A DNA stretch of 38,204 nt from Verrucomicrobiota bacterium (GCA_023269545.1 JAHFTB010000024.1:1-38204), one strand, 5' to 3'; shown: positions 22,872-32,224, counted from the stretch's first letter. The notes: a model not told the origin generated them from the letters alone. Translations and numbers: made by a program.

Positions 22872-24746
22872 TCATCCACTCCATCCAAATCGCCTTTTTA
22901 GTTCTGACAATGGAATAGGGATCATCGTGGCTTTCCCCATGGGACAGGAGTACGGCAATTCACATCTCAGTAACTCCATCAAAAGAGTTTCGATGCGTTC
23001 CAAATCTGTGGGAAGAGACTCCCCACCTGCCAGTCGAGCCACCGAGCGAGCAAGGGCTTCTTCTGCCACGCGCTGGCCAGACCGAATGCCCCCACTTAGC
23101 AAATCGTCAATCAATCTCACCAGGAACTGCTGAATATCCATTTTATCCACAGAAGGCGGCACCGCTTCCACTTTAATAGAAGCACCTCCAAAACATTCCG
23201 CTGAAATCCCCACTCGCTGAAGGAGTTCGATATTTTCGGCAATCCATGCGGCATCGCGTGGAGGCAAATCGAAAATCACCGGAAATAATAGTGTTTGAGA
23301 ATCCGCATGCCCTTGCTTCATCTCATTAAGCAGCCGCTCAAAAAGGATTCTTTCGCGCGCAGCACGCAAATCTGCGACTACCATACCGAAACTGCCCTCC
23401 AAAATGGCAAACCGTGTCGCGACCTTACCCACAACCACAAGGTCCCGCAACTCTAGTAAATTCTGAATTTCCATTTGTTCCGGAAGGATGGGAATGCTTT
23501 CATAGTCTTTTTGCCCTTCCGGTTCAGGCGTTTTTAATGATGGGCTCGCCGCTTTTCGAGATATTGCCCTTGGGAGGCTGTCGGCTTTTGGCATTTGTTG
23601 AACATGGTTCGCCGGTTGACTTCGGGCAACTTCGGGGAGAGAGACGGCACATGCTTCCACGGCTCCCGCCTCGAATGCGGTGCATGGTTCCAGGGCTCTC
23701 GACGGATCGACTTCCAAAGAAGCTGCCCATTCCGCCGGAGCGACAATCGTTCGGCGAGTCCCTTCCAATACCCCCTGGGCAAAGGCTCTAATTGCCTCCG
23801 CCACCACATTCGCTTCTCGAAAACGCACTTCCCGTTTTGCCGGATGCACATTGCAATCTACAAACGCAGGATCCATCTCAAGAAACAAAATTGCTCCCGG
23901 ATGGTATCCCTTAGGCAAGATGCTATGATAGGTCTCCCGCAAAGGCACCGACACGGCAGGCGAGACTACGGAACGACCATTCACAAAAATAAATTGCTCG
24001 GAACGATCCGTCCTTCCTCTTCCGGGCTGAGAAAGGAATCCCCTCACCTGAATCTCTCCCACTTTTACAGGTTCCCCCTGCCTCAAATGAGCCATCCAGT
24101 CCTCTCCAAATAAATCCCGTACTCGGATTTCCAAATCCTTTGCGGAAGGGAGCTGGAGAAATGGTCTCCCCTCTCGCACCGCCACAAATGCCACATTCGG
24201 ATTTGCCAATGCCAGGCAATGCAACTGATGAACGATATGGCCGGCCTCGGTTTGGAGTCCTCGAAGAAATTTTTTTCGCGCAGGCACATTAAAAAAGAGC
24301 GACCGCACTTCCACCCTCGTGCCGTATGCTTCTCCGCTCTCTCGTACAGCCTCGATGCGCCCTCCGTTTACTATGAGCTCGGTTCCTGCTTCCGCTTCTC
24401 GGCAACGGGTCACCATACGGAATTTGGAAACGCTCGCAATGCTAGGAATCGCCTCCCCGCGAAATCCAAAAGTCGAGAGAGATTCCAAATCCCTTCCGGT
24501 TCTCAATTTACTTGTCGCATGCCTCTCCAAACAGAGCAAAGCGTCCTCCCGATCCATGCCTATTCCATCGTCGGAAACGCGAATGAGAGCTGTCCCACTT
24601 TGGGAAAATTCTATTTCTATTCTGTTTGAATGTGCATCCAAGCTGTTTTCTACAAGCTCCTTAACAATGGATGCCGGACGCTCCACCACTTCCCCCGCCG
24701 CAACTTGACTCGCCACTATATCTGTTAATATTCGAATATTACCCAT
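22872..24746 (-). CDS. mutL: DNA mismatch repair protein MutL
   Basis: A 624-residue GHKL ATPase that couples MutS mismatch recognition to downstream repair. N-terminal ATPase motifs: VASQVAAGEVVERPASIVKELVENSLDA (about 10-37), DDGIGM (59-64), and STFGFRGEAIPSIASVS (91-107). A Pro/Ala-rich linker (about 335-415) joins a C-terminal dimerisation domain. The endonuclease motif DQHA..E of nicking MutL proteins is here DLRAARE (459-465) and the C-terminal CPHGRP-type motif is CPMGKA (601-606), so nicking activity is unlikely, as in E. coli MutL. The start is the ATG at 24746; an upstream ATG at 24773 adds nine non-conserved residues. It diverges from the Fe-S carrier gene 42 bp away. Confidence 0.94.
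   Translation of the reverse strand: MGNIRILTDIVASQVAAGEVVERPASIVKELVENSLDAHSNRIEIEFSQSGTALIRVSDDGIGMDREDALLCLERHATSKLRTGRDLESLSTFGFRGEAIPSIASVSKFRMVTRCREAEAGTELIVNGGRIEAVRESGEAYGTRVEVRSLFFNVPARKKFLRGLQTEAGHIVHQLHCLALANPNVAFVAVREGRPFLQLPSAKDLEIRVRDLFGEDWMAHLRQGEPVKVGEIQVRGFLSQPGRGRTDRSEQFIFVNGRSVVSPAVSVPLRETYHSILPKGYHPGAILFLEMDPAFVDCNVHPAKREVRFREANVVAEAIRAFAQGVLEGTRRTIVAPAEWAASLEVDPSRALEPCTAFEAGAVEACAVSLPEVARSQPANHVQQMPKADSLPRAISRKAASPSLKTPEPEGQKDYESIPILPEQMEIQNLLELRDLVVVGKVATRFAILEGSFGMVVADLRAARERILFERLLNEMKQGHADSQTLLFPVIFDLPPRDAAWIAENIELLQRVGISAECFGGASIKVEAVPPSVDKMDIQQFLVRLIDDLLSGGIRSGQRVAEEALARSVARLAGGESLPTDLERIETLLMELLRCELPYSCPMGKATMIPIPLSELKRRFGWSG
24726..24741. repeat. 16-bp perfect palindrome within the mutL start region
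   Basis: TAATATTCGAATATTA lies 6 bases inside the coding start of mutL (codons 3-7). It could form a hairpin in the initiation region or be a binding site; it may also be chance in AT-rich sequence. Confidence 0.5.
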
Positions 24747-24788
24747 GACGCATTTGACTTCTCTCTGTAGCACTTCTATCTAATCGAT

Positions 24789-25136
24789 ATGTTGGAAATA
24801 AGCCAGAACGCGTCTGAACACCTTGCCCATCTCCTTGCCGAAAAAGGGGGAGATGGTCTCCGTTTGACTGTCGAAAAAGGAGGGTGCGCCGGATTGCAGT
24901 ATGTCCTAGCTGTTGATTCTCAGCACCAAGATGACCACATTTTTGAGTGCGGCGGAGGGCGTATCTTTATTGATCAAAAGAGTTTATCTCAGGTGGCTGG
25001 AAGTACTCTGGACTACGAAGAGGGACTTCACGGTGCCGGATTTCGTATTCAAAACCCTCGGGCTACTCGCAGTTGTGGATGTGGAACCTCCTTTGAGCCC
25101 AAGGCAGAGGGCTCCGAGTCTTCTCAAGAGGTTTAA
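24789..25136 (+). CDS. A-type iron-sulfur cluster carrier (HesB/IscA/ErpA family)
   Basis: A 115-residue protein with the three conserved cysteines of A-type carriers: C33 in KGGCAGLQY and C96/C98 in SCGCGTSF. Further family features are GLRLTVEKGGCAG and the strand IFIDQKSL, with LDYEEGLHGAGFRIQNP before the CGC motif. It receives and delivers Fe-S clusters to apoproteins in the cytoplasm. The C-terminus has a short acidic tail beyond the family core. It diverges from mutL and is 79 bp upstream of the proline-rich membrane protein gene. The choice among IscA, SufA and ErpA cannot be made from the sequence. Confidence 0.9.
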   Translation: MLEISQNASEHLAHLLAEKGGDGLRLTVEKGGCAGLQYVLAVDSQHQDDHIFECGGGRIFIDQKSLSQVAGSTLDYEEGLHGAGFRIQNPRATRSCGCGTSFEPKAEGSESSQEV

Positions 25137-25215
25137 AATTTGTACCCCGAATTTCATAACAAACGCAACAGAAATATGTTAAGATAATAGCAGTGCTTAT
25201 CTCCGGAAAAAATGT

Positions 25216-26931
25216 TTGCGTTTACTCCAAAAACTTTGGACATCACTCCCTCCACTGCCTGTGAGATCCAACCACGATACTGAATTTGATGACTTACCCG
25301 ATAATCGGCGATGGGAAAGCAGGGACAATCTCTTTTATTGGACCATCTTCATCCTTCTGCTCGTACTCTTTACCCTTTTTTGTTGGGGAGGGAGCTACTT
25401 TATTTTCGGGCATCCCGAAAAGCCCTTCAGCTATAAGCTTCTAAAAAAGCTTAAAAAGCTGGAAGTTTCGCAAAAATTTGAACTCACAGCCGCTCCTAAA
25501 GGGGAATTTTTAGATCCCAAAGCGCTGATGCAAAAATATGGAGGGATGACTCCTCGGGCTCTCAAAGAAGTCAACGACTCCCTTTTGCGCAATTTTATCC
25601 GAAACTACAAAGAAACACGCGACCTGGTTCCCTACATTACCGGAACTTACAGTATTCTCGATTCATTTGAACTCGGACCAAATGATTTTTTTCCTTCCGG
25701 GGTCGTCGCTTTGACACAAGCCACGGATCTTCCCATGGTTCTATTGGAAAATATCTTTACCTCTGACCCCAGAGTAATTCCTATTCTTCATCGCTCATTA
25801 CTCACCGGCCTCAATATCCGCTTGGAAAAGCGATTTGACCTTTCTGCTTTGATCCATGTGGACCGCCTTCCTGATGGACGGATGATATTTACCACACTGC
25901 CCATTCTCTATGGCAGTTACGCTGCGACCCATGGTTCCGGAAGCTTTTCTCTGTCGCCACCAGATAGCCTAAACATCAAATCCGGTCTCCCTATCCTTTC
26001 CCAAGCCAGAATCAACACCGCTCAAAAAACTTATACCAAATACCGACAACAAGCCGGCCTGGACACTCCGGCGGAAAAAGCAAAAGTGGACAAAAATTTA
26101 TCCGCTACCGCCGCCGAGAAACAAGGTCCGAATATCAAGGAACAACTCATTCGCATCGAAAAACCGGTTCTGAATTCTCTGCCTGTGGAAAAAATTGTTG
26201 TTCATAACAATCCGACTACCGCAGCTCTCTCAAAACGCTCCTTGTCTTCCTCTTCCAATGGCTCGTTCAAAGCTCGCCCCGTTCCTCCCGCTTCTGTGGA
26301 AGAAATGAAAGTTGCTCGGGCACTACCCGCCCAAGCAACATTGACTGCCACCCCCTTTCCTTCCCAACCGCAAGAGACCTCAAAAGACAACAAAACCGCG
26401 ACTGCAACTGCTAGCGCGACACCCGTCATCGCCACCGCCTCGCCCCCTCCTCCTCCACCTCTTCCAAACGCTACTCCCGTCACTGAACTTCCTTCCTCCT
26501 TGACCGCCACCGCATCCCCCGCTCCCTCCGTCCCAGCACCTCCAGCCGTTGCATTTACTAATGTGGCCTCTGGCAACTGGCAGACGTATAACGCCGGACA
26601 AATGCCTTTAGGGCGTCTTCTGGAACCTTCTGAAGTACAAAATCTTGCAGAAAATGGCCTAAGCGATGAACGGGTCTATCTGAAAGGAAGTTTCTTGGTC
26701 ACCGCTGCTCGAGCCAACCGTGCTGTCTTCCGCCCCCAAAACTCGAATGCACCGCTTGGCAATTCCTCTTCAAAAGTCCGAATTATCGTGGAATTCCCTT
26801 CCAATGCCAAAACCCCCGAATTAGGCGCTACGGTGAGCCGTGGAGCCCAGCGCCCTTTTCTGATCACCGATGTTCAAAAGGCCCCCGGCGGCATGGTCAA
26901 CGTATTTGTCCGCGAGGTGACACATGACTAG
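25216..26931 (+). CDS. Uncharacterised membrane-anchored protein with Pro/Ala/Thr-rich region
   Basis: A 571-residue protein, probably with a TTG start (25216) preceded by GGAAAAAA; an in-frame TAA at 25180 and the lack of an upstream ATG in frame support this. A short cytoplasmic part (1-38) is followed by one transmembrane helix (about 40-65, LFYWTIFILLLVLFTLFCWGG). The periplasmic part has a folded region (about 70-265, with GMTPRALKEVNDSLLRNFIRNYKETRDLVPYITGTYSI), then a low-complexity Ala/Thr/Pro stretch with a run of seven prolines (about 360-450), and a compact C-terminal domain (about 455-571). The topology suggests an envelope-spanning protein. No family was recognised. It converges on a lytic transglycosylase gene. 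Confidence 0.75.
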   Translation: MRLLQKLWTSLPPLPVRSNHDTEFDDLPDNRRWESRDNLFYWTIFILLLVLFTLFCWGGSYFIFGHPEKPFSYKLLKKLKKLEVSQKFELTAAPKGEFLDPKALMQKYGGMTPRALKEVNDSLLRNFIRNYKETRDLVPYITGTYSILDSFELGPNDFFPSGVVALTQATDLPMVLLENIFTSDPRVIPILHRSLLTGLNIRLEKRFDLSALIHVDRLPDGRMIFTTLPILYGSYAATHGSGSFSLSPPDSLNIKSGLPILSQARINTAQKTYTKYRQQAGLDTPAEKAKVDKNLSATAAEKQGPNIKEQLIRIEKPVLNSLPVEKIVVHNNPTTAALSKRSLSSSSNGSFKARPVPPASVEEMKVARALPAQATLTATPFPSQPQETSKDNKTATATASATPVIATASPPPPPPLPNATPVTELPSSLTATASPAPSVPAPPAVAFTNVASGNWQTYNAGQMPLGRLLEPSEVQNLAENGLSDERVYLKGSFLVTAARANRAVFRPQNSNAPLGNSSSKVRIIVEFPSNAKTPELGATVSRGAQRPFLITDVQKAPGGMVNVFVREVTHD

Positions 26932-26934
26932 AAT

Positions 26935-26982
26935 GAGTGGGTGGTGCGTGGGAGTGGGTGGTGCGCGAACTACGCACTCACT
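26935..26982. repeat. Tandem 17-bp repeat and hairpin between convergent genes
   Basis: GAGTGGGTGGTGCGTGG (26935-26951) is followed directly by a second copy with two changes at its end (26952-26968). GTGCG of the second copy can pair with CGCAC at 26973-26977. The unit AGTGGGTGGTGCGC...GAACT...CTCACT matches the sequence following the GH/GT2 gene at 10495-10518. It could terminate both convergent genes, although no T-run is present. Confidence 0.55.
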
Positions 26983-27601
26983 AAAGGGTGGGAAATTCTT
27001 TGCGAGCCTTATAAAATTTGTATCGGGAAATAATATTTTGCACATAAGCTTTCGTGGAGGGAAAATCCATGGAAGAACTCAGATGATTAGCCGTAGCTCC
27101 TTCTCCCTGCCCAGACGACGTCACCCAACGTTTGACTCGGGAACGTCCCGCATTGTACTCCGCCAACGCAAAAGCCAAGGGCTGATCGCGATTTTGCCAA
27201 TGCATCAAAGCTCGAGCCAGGTACCAACAACCTACCTCCAAATTGCTTTCCGGCTTCCATAATTCCTCCGGTTGAAAATCCGAGTATTTCATTGCCCGGC
27301 TCCAATCCAATCCTGCGGCATTGGTGACCTGCATCAATCCACGTTCTCCGGATGTTCCTAATTTATTCGTTTGAAAACGACTTTCTCTCCAAATCACCGC
27401 TTTTACCAAATTCGGATCCAATCCATGACGCCCAGCCGTCTTAGCGATCAACTGATCATACCGGTGATAAAGATCCCCGGAAAGCGCTTCTCTCAGGCTA
27501 TAAAAAACATCCACCTTTTGAGCCAACCAAATGGCACCAACCAGGAGCAAACCTATAATAGGCAAAACAAGTCCCCACTTCCAAATTCGTTGTATTTCCA
27601 T
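26981..27601 (-). CDS. Lytic murein transglycosylase (SLT domain), membrane-anchored
   Basis: A 206-residue protein with an N-terminal hydrophobic helix (about 9-27, acting as anchor or uncleaved signal) and an SLT/goose-lysozyme-type domain. Catalytic glutamate E73 lies in AVIWRESRF; further family motifs are GERGLMQVT and ALAEYNAGRSRVKRW, then YVQNIISRYKFY. It would cleave the MurNAc-GlcNAc bond of peptidoglycan with 1,6-anhydro ring formation. That places it in the same general process as the penicillin-binding protein and possible MurNAc-salvage genes in this window. The ATG at 27601 is preferred to a TTG three codons upstream. It diverges from priA. Confidence 0.9.
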   Translation of the reverse strand: MEIQRIWKWGLVLPIIGLLLVGAIWLAQKVDVFYSLREALSGDLYHRYDQLIAKTAGRHGLDPNLVKAVIWRESRFQTNKLGTSGERGLMQVTNAAGLDWSRAMKYSDFQPEELWKPESNLEVGCWYLARALMHWQNRDQPLAFALAEYNAGRSRVKRWVTSSGQGEGATANHLSSSMDFPSTKAYVQNIISRYKFYKARKEFPTL

Positions 27602-27708
27602 AACTATCAAATCGTTTTTTACACCTCTATTCCCTCGATGAGGAACTGAGGAGATCCAAATTTATTTTTTCACCCTATATTCTGTTCATATTCTGTTGAA
27701 AGGATTCC

Positions 27709-29931
27709 GTGATTGCTCAAATCGCCTTGGATAGTTCGGCTGGTAAGATTTTTGACTACCTCGTTCCGGAATCTCTTCGGAATCGAGCGGAAATAGGAAC
27801 TCGTGTTCGTGTCCCATTACGGAGCCGCTTGGTGTTAGGAACCATTATTCACGTCATTTCCTCCGAAGATGCTCACCCGGGATTGCGTCCCATCCACGAA
27901 GCTATTGGAAACTCTCCTTTGATTCGTCCGGCATTAATTGATTTGGCACGATGGATGTCGGAGTATTATTGCACCCCTCTGGAAGTTGCCTTGCGGTGCG
28001 TGCTGCCCGTCTCCGTACGGGAAGCCGAGATATCTCATAAGGAACGTCGCATCCTGAAACTGGCGCGCACAGTAGATGCTGAAGAAATATCCGCCTTGCA
28101 AAAAATAGCCCCCCTACAAGCGCAACTCCTCCATCTCTTGAATGCGAAAGAAGGTCGGATGGCACTGACAGAACTCTCAAAAGTACTGCGCGGAGCCAAC
28201 GCACTGGCTCGCGGTTTGGAAAAACGGGGCTTAGTTTGCATCGAAAAGGAACGGGTGAACCGCGATCCCTTCGCCGGAGAAATATTTTTACCCAATGCCG
28301 CGCCCATGCTCAGTCCCGAACAAAGCCACGTCTTACAAGAAGTGATCGCCTGTATTAGGGAGCCTGAGCAATCGCCACCTTTATTATTGCATGGTGTTAC
28401 TGGCAGCGGAAAAACCGAGATTTACATGGGCGCCATCCATGAGACTCTCCGCCTGGGACGCACCGCGATTGTTCTGGTACCCGAAATTTCACTGACGCCA
28501 CAAACGGTAGAGCGTTTCAAATCCCGCTTTGCTTCTATTCAAAACCAAGTCGCAGTAGCACACAGTCACCTTTCCGAAGGAGAACGTTTTGACGCATGGT
28601 ATCAAATGCACTCCGGACAGGCTCGCATTGTGATTGGGGCACGCAGCGCTGTTTTTTCCCCATTGGAAAATCTGGGCCTCATCGTGGTGGATGAAGAACA
28701 CGAAAATTCTTATAAACAAGAAGAAGCGCCGCGATACCATGCGAGAGACCTTGCTGTTCTCCGCGCTTCGAAGGAAAAGTGCGCCATCTTATTAGGAAGC
28801 GCCACCCCCTCACTCGAAAGTTTTTTTAACACTCGAATTGGCAAATATCGCCTGCTGCGCTTAGAAAAACGAGCCGATAACCGCTCCATGCCCATTATGC
28901 GCATTTTGGATCTCCGCCAACTCAAACGTGGAAGCGGAGCAGACTCCATTCTCAGTGCTCCACTTTGCGCAGCCATTCAGGACCGGCTAGTGCGCCGGGA
29001 ACAAATTATTCTTTTTTTGAATCGTCGCGGATTTTCCACTGCTCTTCTTTGCACCGCTTGCGGATACGTTTGCCAATGTCCGGATTGTAGCCTTTCCCTC
29101 ACTTATCATCGTGCTGACTCCAGACTGATATGCCATCTGTGTGGCCACACCGCACTGCCCCCCGCCAAATGTCCCGGATGCGGCGACCCCGCGATTCGAC
29201 ACTCCGGAACCGGCACTCAAAAGATCGAGGAAATCGCTCGTCGCATATTTCCCTCCGCCCGCATCGCTCGCATGGATGCAGATTCCATGACTCGAAAGAA
29301 CGCTTATCGTGAAATTCTCGGACGGTTTAAGGAAGGACAAATCGATCTTCTCATCGGCACACAAATGATTGCCAAAGGACTCCATTTTCCCAACGTCACC
29401 TTAGTGGGAATCGTCAATGCGGATCTAGGCCTTCATCTGCCAGATTTTCGTGCGGGAGAGCGTACCTTCCAACTTCTCACTCAGGTAGCCGGCCGAGCAG
29501 GGCGCGGAGAAATGCAGGGAGAAGTCTTTGTACAAACCTTTACCCCTTTCAGCCCCTCCATTCAATTTGCCCGTCATCATGATTATGAAGGATTTTTTGA
29601 GCAGGAAATTCAGTTCCGCGAATGCTTCAGGCATCCTCCCTTTTCGCGACTCCTCCTTCTTACACTCCGCTCTGCTCATCGCGAACGCGCCGCATTCTCC
29701 GCGCAAACCCTTGCCCGTAAACTACGCGCCATCCTCCCTCCAAACGTCATCTTAGGAGAACCCGTGCCGGCTCCACTGGAAAAAGCCAAGGGACAATTTC
29801 GATTTCACCTCACCCTTCGCGGAAAAAGTGCCTCTCTCCTCGTCCGCCTCCTACGTCCTGTCCTGGAGAAAATATCTTTCCCACAAGATGTTCACCTTTC
29901 TATTGATGTCGATCCTTATCAGCTTCTTTGA
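27709..29931 (+). CDS. priA: Primosomal protein N' (replication restart helicase PriA)
   Basis: A 740-residue SF2 helicase that reloads the replisome at stalled forks. The N-terminal 3'-end-binding domain starts AQIALDSSAGKIFDYLVP. Walker A is GVTGSGKTE (229-237), the DEAH-type box is VVDEEHENSYKQ, and a cysteine-rich zinc domain follows (CTACGYVCQCPDCS, then CHLCG and CPGCG). GTGTQKIEE, MDADSM and IGTQMIAKGLHFPNVTLVG are characteristic helicase segments. The start is a GTG at 27709 with the ribosome site AAAGGA five bases upstream. It converges on the FecA-like gene with a 48-bp gap that contains a GCGGAATTCCGC palindrome. Confidence 0.95.
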   Translation: MIAQIALDSSAGKIFDYLVPESLRNRAEIGTRVRVPLRSRLVLGTIIHVISSEDAHPGLRPIHEAIGNSPLIRPALIDLARWMSEYYCTPLEVALRCVLPVSVREAEISHKERRILKLARTVDAEEISALQKIAPLQAQLLHLLNAKEGRMALTELSKVLRGANALARGLEKRGLVCIEKERVNRDPFAGEIFLPNAAPMLSPEQSHVLQEVIACIREPEQSPPLLLHGVTGSGKTEIYMGAIHETLRLGRTAIVLVPEISLTPQTVERFKSRFASIQNQVAVAHSHLSEGERFDAWYQMHSGQARIVIGARSAVFSPLENLGLIVVDEEHENSYKQEEAPRYHARDLAVLRASKEKCAILLGSATPSLESFFNTRIGKYRLLRLEKRADNRSMPIMRILDLRQLKRGSGADSILSAPLCAAIQDRLVRREQIILFLNRRGFSTALLCTACGYVCQCPDCSLSLTYHRADSRLICHLCGHTALPPAKCPGCGDPAIRHSGTGTQKIEEIARRIFPSARIARMDADSMTRKNAYREILGRFKEGQIDLLIGTQMIAKGLHFPNVTLVGIVNADLGLHLPDFRAGERTFQLLTQVAGRAGRGEMQGEVFVQTFTPFSPSIQFARHHDYEGFFEQEIQFRECFRHPPFSRLLLLTLRSAHRERAAFSAQTLARKLRAILPPNVILGEPVPAPLEKAKGQFRFHLTLRGKSASLLVRLLRPVLEKISFPQDVHLSIDVDPYQLL

Positions 29932-29937
29932 AAATTT

Positions 29938-29971
29938 AAGAGCCAGTCCAAAAAGACTATAGCGGAATTCC
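29938..29971. repeat. Dispersed repeat in the priA / receptor convergent gap
   Basis: The segment holds AGAGCCAGTCC followed by AAAAAGACTA and TATAGCGGAATTCC. The first half recurs at 37310-37330 with one change in the shared 21 positions. The second half belongs to the TATAGCG repeat group and forms the perfect palindrome GCGGAATTCCGC (29962-29973), which could act as a two-way transcription stop. Confidence 0.55.
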
Positions 29972-29979
29972 GCAAGAAC

Positions 29980-32175
29980 CTAAAATTCAATTTTTATTCC
30001 CGCATACCAATTCCTCGGCATCGCAGGGTCAATTCCATCCGGTTTAATTCGTGAATAGTAATTACGATTGAATACATTATTTACGCCTCCAATAATACTC
30101 ACATAATCCTTATAAACCTTGGCTTCCACGGTCAGATCCCAAACGTCGTAGGCAGGAATAAATCGCGAGGCTGTATTGCTATCATCAGCAAAACTTGATC
30201 CTATAAAATTTCCCATAAAAGCTATTTTTATACGACTATTTAAGTCGTATATCAAACCAAACCGATAGAGATAGGGTGGAAGATAGCGAGGTGTATTTCC
30301 GGCATTTTGACCACCGGTAAATTTTCCAGTGGAGAGTGTCAGTGCATTATAAATGTTGAGCGATCCATAGGTTTTGGACCAGCTACCGAGTTCCGATTTT
30401 TCCTTTCCGCCTCCCGCAGAGGAACCATGAAAAATTTGGTCTGCTAATCCAATCAAGTCGATCTGCATCGCAAAGTCCCATCCGGAGACAACAGAGCGTC
30501 CTGAGTTATCATAAATAGTAAGGTTCCCATTATTTGCGGTACGCTCTCCCAGTTGATTAGAATTATTGATTATAAAGAAGCTAGTATCCCAAAAAATCCA
30601 AGGTTGCGGATCGCCACGGAATCCAAATTCATAATTCCAAGTAAAGTTTTCATTAATATTCCCATTTACAATTTTATTGGGATCCGTCGGCAAGGTGCGC
30701 GCAAAAATCAGAGGACGATAAGACTGCGAAGCATTCGCATACGCAGTAATTTTTTGCGTAAAGGCATATTCTAATCCCAAACCAAACAATGGGACAAATT
30801 TGTAATTGATCTCTTTGCCCAGAGGCTCTCCCCTTTGAGTCCTCTTCACATTGGCCGACTCGGTAACGGACTGCCAAATATTCTCCAAGCGAAGGCCGGG
30901 AATAATGGAAAAATTTCCGAACTGGAATCGATTTTCCATAAAAGCGGAAAAATACCAGCACGAACGGAGGTTTTGGCTGAGTACCTTTCCATCCACAGCA
31001 GCGGGCGTAGCTCCCACCTTATCGACACGTGGCGAATAAGTATTATATAACATCAACCCGCCGGCAAGTGTCTGCGTCTTCTCAAAGAGTTGCCAATCAT
31101 GGCGAATTCTAGGTTCAAGACCGAACGTATAATACTGATCCCATCGAAGGTACGTAGTCTGAGCCTTAGGCCCCGTGGGCAATGTGCCAAATCCACCGCC
31201 ATTCTGACGCCGGCTATATCGCATATAATAACTCCACCATCCCCGGAATGTAAAAAGGGTATCTTTGGAAATATCCCATTCGTGAATCAATGCCGTTGCA
31301 TAGCGACTGAGCTGCATTCTATCATAAAAACGAGACGTCGCATTCCGATCTTTATAATAATTCACCGCATTGGGACCATCATCCAAGGTCAGTCCACCAG
31401 GAAATCCATGGGTCTCATTATAGGCCGTAAAATCGACATAAAGCCGCTGCGGACCTGTGGCATCCAGTGCAAAAGCGATGTGATATGCACTGAGCGAAAA
31501 ATCACTGTTATCCCGACGAAAGCCATCCGATTTCCAATAATTATACCAACCATAGTACCCAAACCGGTCTATTGCCCCCCCTACCGAAGTGAAATTTGAA
31601 TAGGAATTGAAGCTACCGATGGTATTCAAGCTTTCCACCGCTAATTTCTTATCAAGCGGTGGCTTTTTCATAATAAAATTAATTGCCCCCGCAGGTTGTG
31701 GGCCATACATCAAAGAGGCTCCACCGCGAATGACTTCAATGCGATCTACCGCCTCAAATATCGGCATATAATAAGCCTCGGGATAGCCTACCATCGAGGC
31801 TGAAATAGGAATGCCATCCTCTAAAACCTGGAAATATTCCGTACGCCCCGGCTCATAACCACGTGCACCAATGCTAATGAGGGGATTCGATTCTTCAGAA
31901 ATAATCAAACCAGGGGTCCTGGCAATCACCTGGCGATAATTTGCGCCATTAATCTCGGGAAATTCCTCCGGAACAATTTGAGAACTCTTTTTACCAGCGT
32001 TAATTTTCGTCCCCTCCACGTCTGGTAAAAACGGTCCCAGCGGCCTGCGATCATAGCCGCCTTCCACTAACACTTCTTCCAACACCTCTCTTTCGCCAGC
32101 AGGTTCTTGAGAAAAAGTCGGACCAATAAACGACAAAGAAGAGACTACTACGAAGGACGATAAACGACGAAACAT
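29980..32175 (-). CDS. TonB-dependent outer-membrane receptor, FecA-like
   Basis: A 731-residue receptor with an N-terminal signal peptide (about 1-22, ending SFIGPTFS). The plug domain contains ANYRQVIARTPGLIISEESNPLISIGARGYEPGRTEYFQVLEDGIPISASMVGYPEAYYMPIFEAVDRIEVIRGGASLMYGPQPAGAINFIMK in conserved order, matching the FecA-type subgroup for ferric chelates. The rest has alternating aromatic strands of a 22-strand barrel, ending in the usual terminal aromatic pattern (YAGIKIEF). The N-terminus lacks the extended signalling domain of true FecA, so control through a FecR/FecI pair is not expected. It diverges from exbB-exbD-tonB across a shared operator region, so the whole locus probably imports iron. 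Confidence 0.9.
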   Translation of the reverse strand: MFRRLSSFVVVSSLSFIGPTFSQEPAGEREVLEEVLVEGGYDRRPLGPFLPDVEGTKINAGKKSSQIVPEEFPEINGANYRQVIARTPGLIISEESNPLISIGARGYEPGRTEYFQVLEDGIPISASMVGYPEAYYMPIFEAVDRIEVIRGGASLMYGPQPAGAINFIMKKPPLDKKLAVESLNTIGSFNSYSNFTSVGGAIDRFGYYGWYNYWKSDGFRRDNSDFSLSAYHIAFALDATGPQRLYVDFTAYNETHGFPGGLTLDDGPNAVNYYKDRNATSRFYDRMQLSRYATALIHEWDISKDTLFTFRGWWSYYMRYSRRQNGGGFGTLPTGPKAQTTYLRWDQYYTFGLEPRIRHDWQLFEKTQTLAGGLMLYNTYSPRVDKVGATPAAVDGKVLSQNLRSCWYFSAFMENRFQFGNFSIIPGLRLENIWQSVTESANVKRTQRGEPLGKEINYKFVPLFGLGLEYAFTQKITAYANASQSYRPLIFARTLPTDPNKIVNGNINENFTWNYEFGFRGDPQPWIFWDTSFFIINNSNQLGERTANNGNLTIYDNSGRSVVSGWDFAMQIDLIGLADQIFHGSSAGGGKEKSELGSWSKTYGSLNIYNALTLSTGKFTGGQNAGNTPRYLPPYLYRFGLIYDLNSRIKIAFMGNFIGSSFADDSNTASRFIPAYDVWDLTVEAKVYKDYVSIIGGVNNVFNRNYYSRIKPDGIDPAMPRNWYAGIKIEF

Positions 32176-32191
32176 GTATGAAAATGCAAAA

Positions 32192-32206
32192 TGAGATTGA
32201 GTCTCA
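32192..32206. promoter_or_regulatory. Fur-box-like operator 1 (receptor side)
   Basis: TGAGATTGAGTCTCA is a 7-1-7 palindrome with one mismatch (TGAGATT / TGAGACT half-sites), 16 nt upstream of the receptor ATG. Its layout resembles the classical Fur box TGATAATNATTATCA, with a different core. It is the exact reverse complement of operator 2. Fur is the likely, but not proven, regulator. Confidence 0.7.
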
Positions 32207-32224
32207 AATATACTGCAATTATAT
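32207..32224. promoter_or_regulatory. Overlapping divergent -10 boxes between the two operators
   Basis: The 18-bp spacer contains TATAAT on the minus strand (32223-32218), for the receptor gene, and TATACT on the plus strand (32209-32214), for exbB. A plausible minus-strand -35 (ATCACA) lies at 32246-32241. Repressor on either operator would cover both promoters. Confidence 0.5.

Noticed and set aside
26421-26480. CRISPR-like or tandem DNA repeat in the proline-rich gene
   Set aside because: The repetitiveness comes from codons for an Ala/Thr/Pro-rich protein segment with no regular spacer.
29980-32175. Transducer-type FecA with FecI/FecR signalling
   Set aside because: No N-terminal signalling domain between signal peptide and plug, and no sigma or anti-sigma genes nearby.
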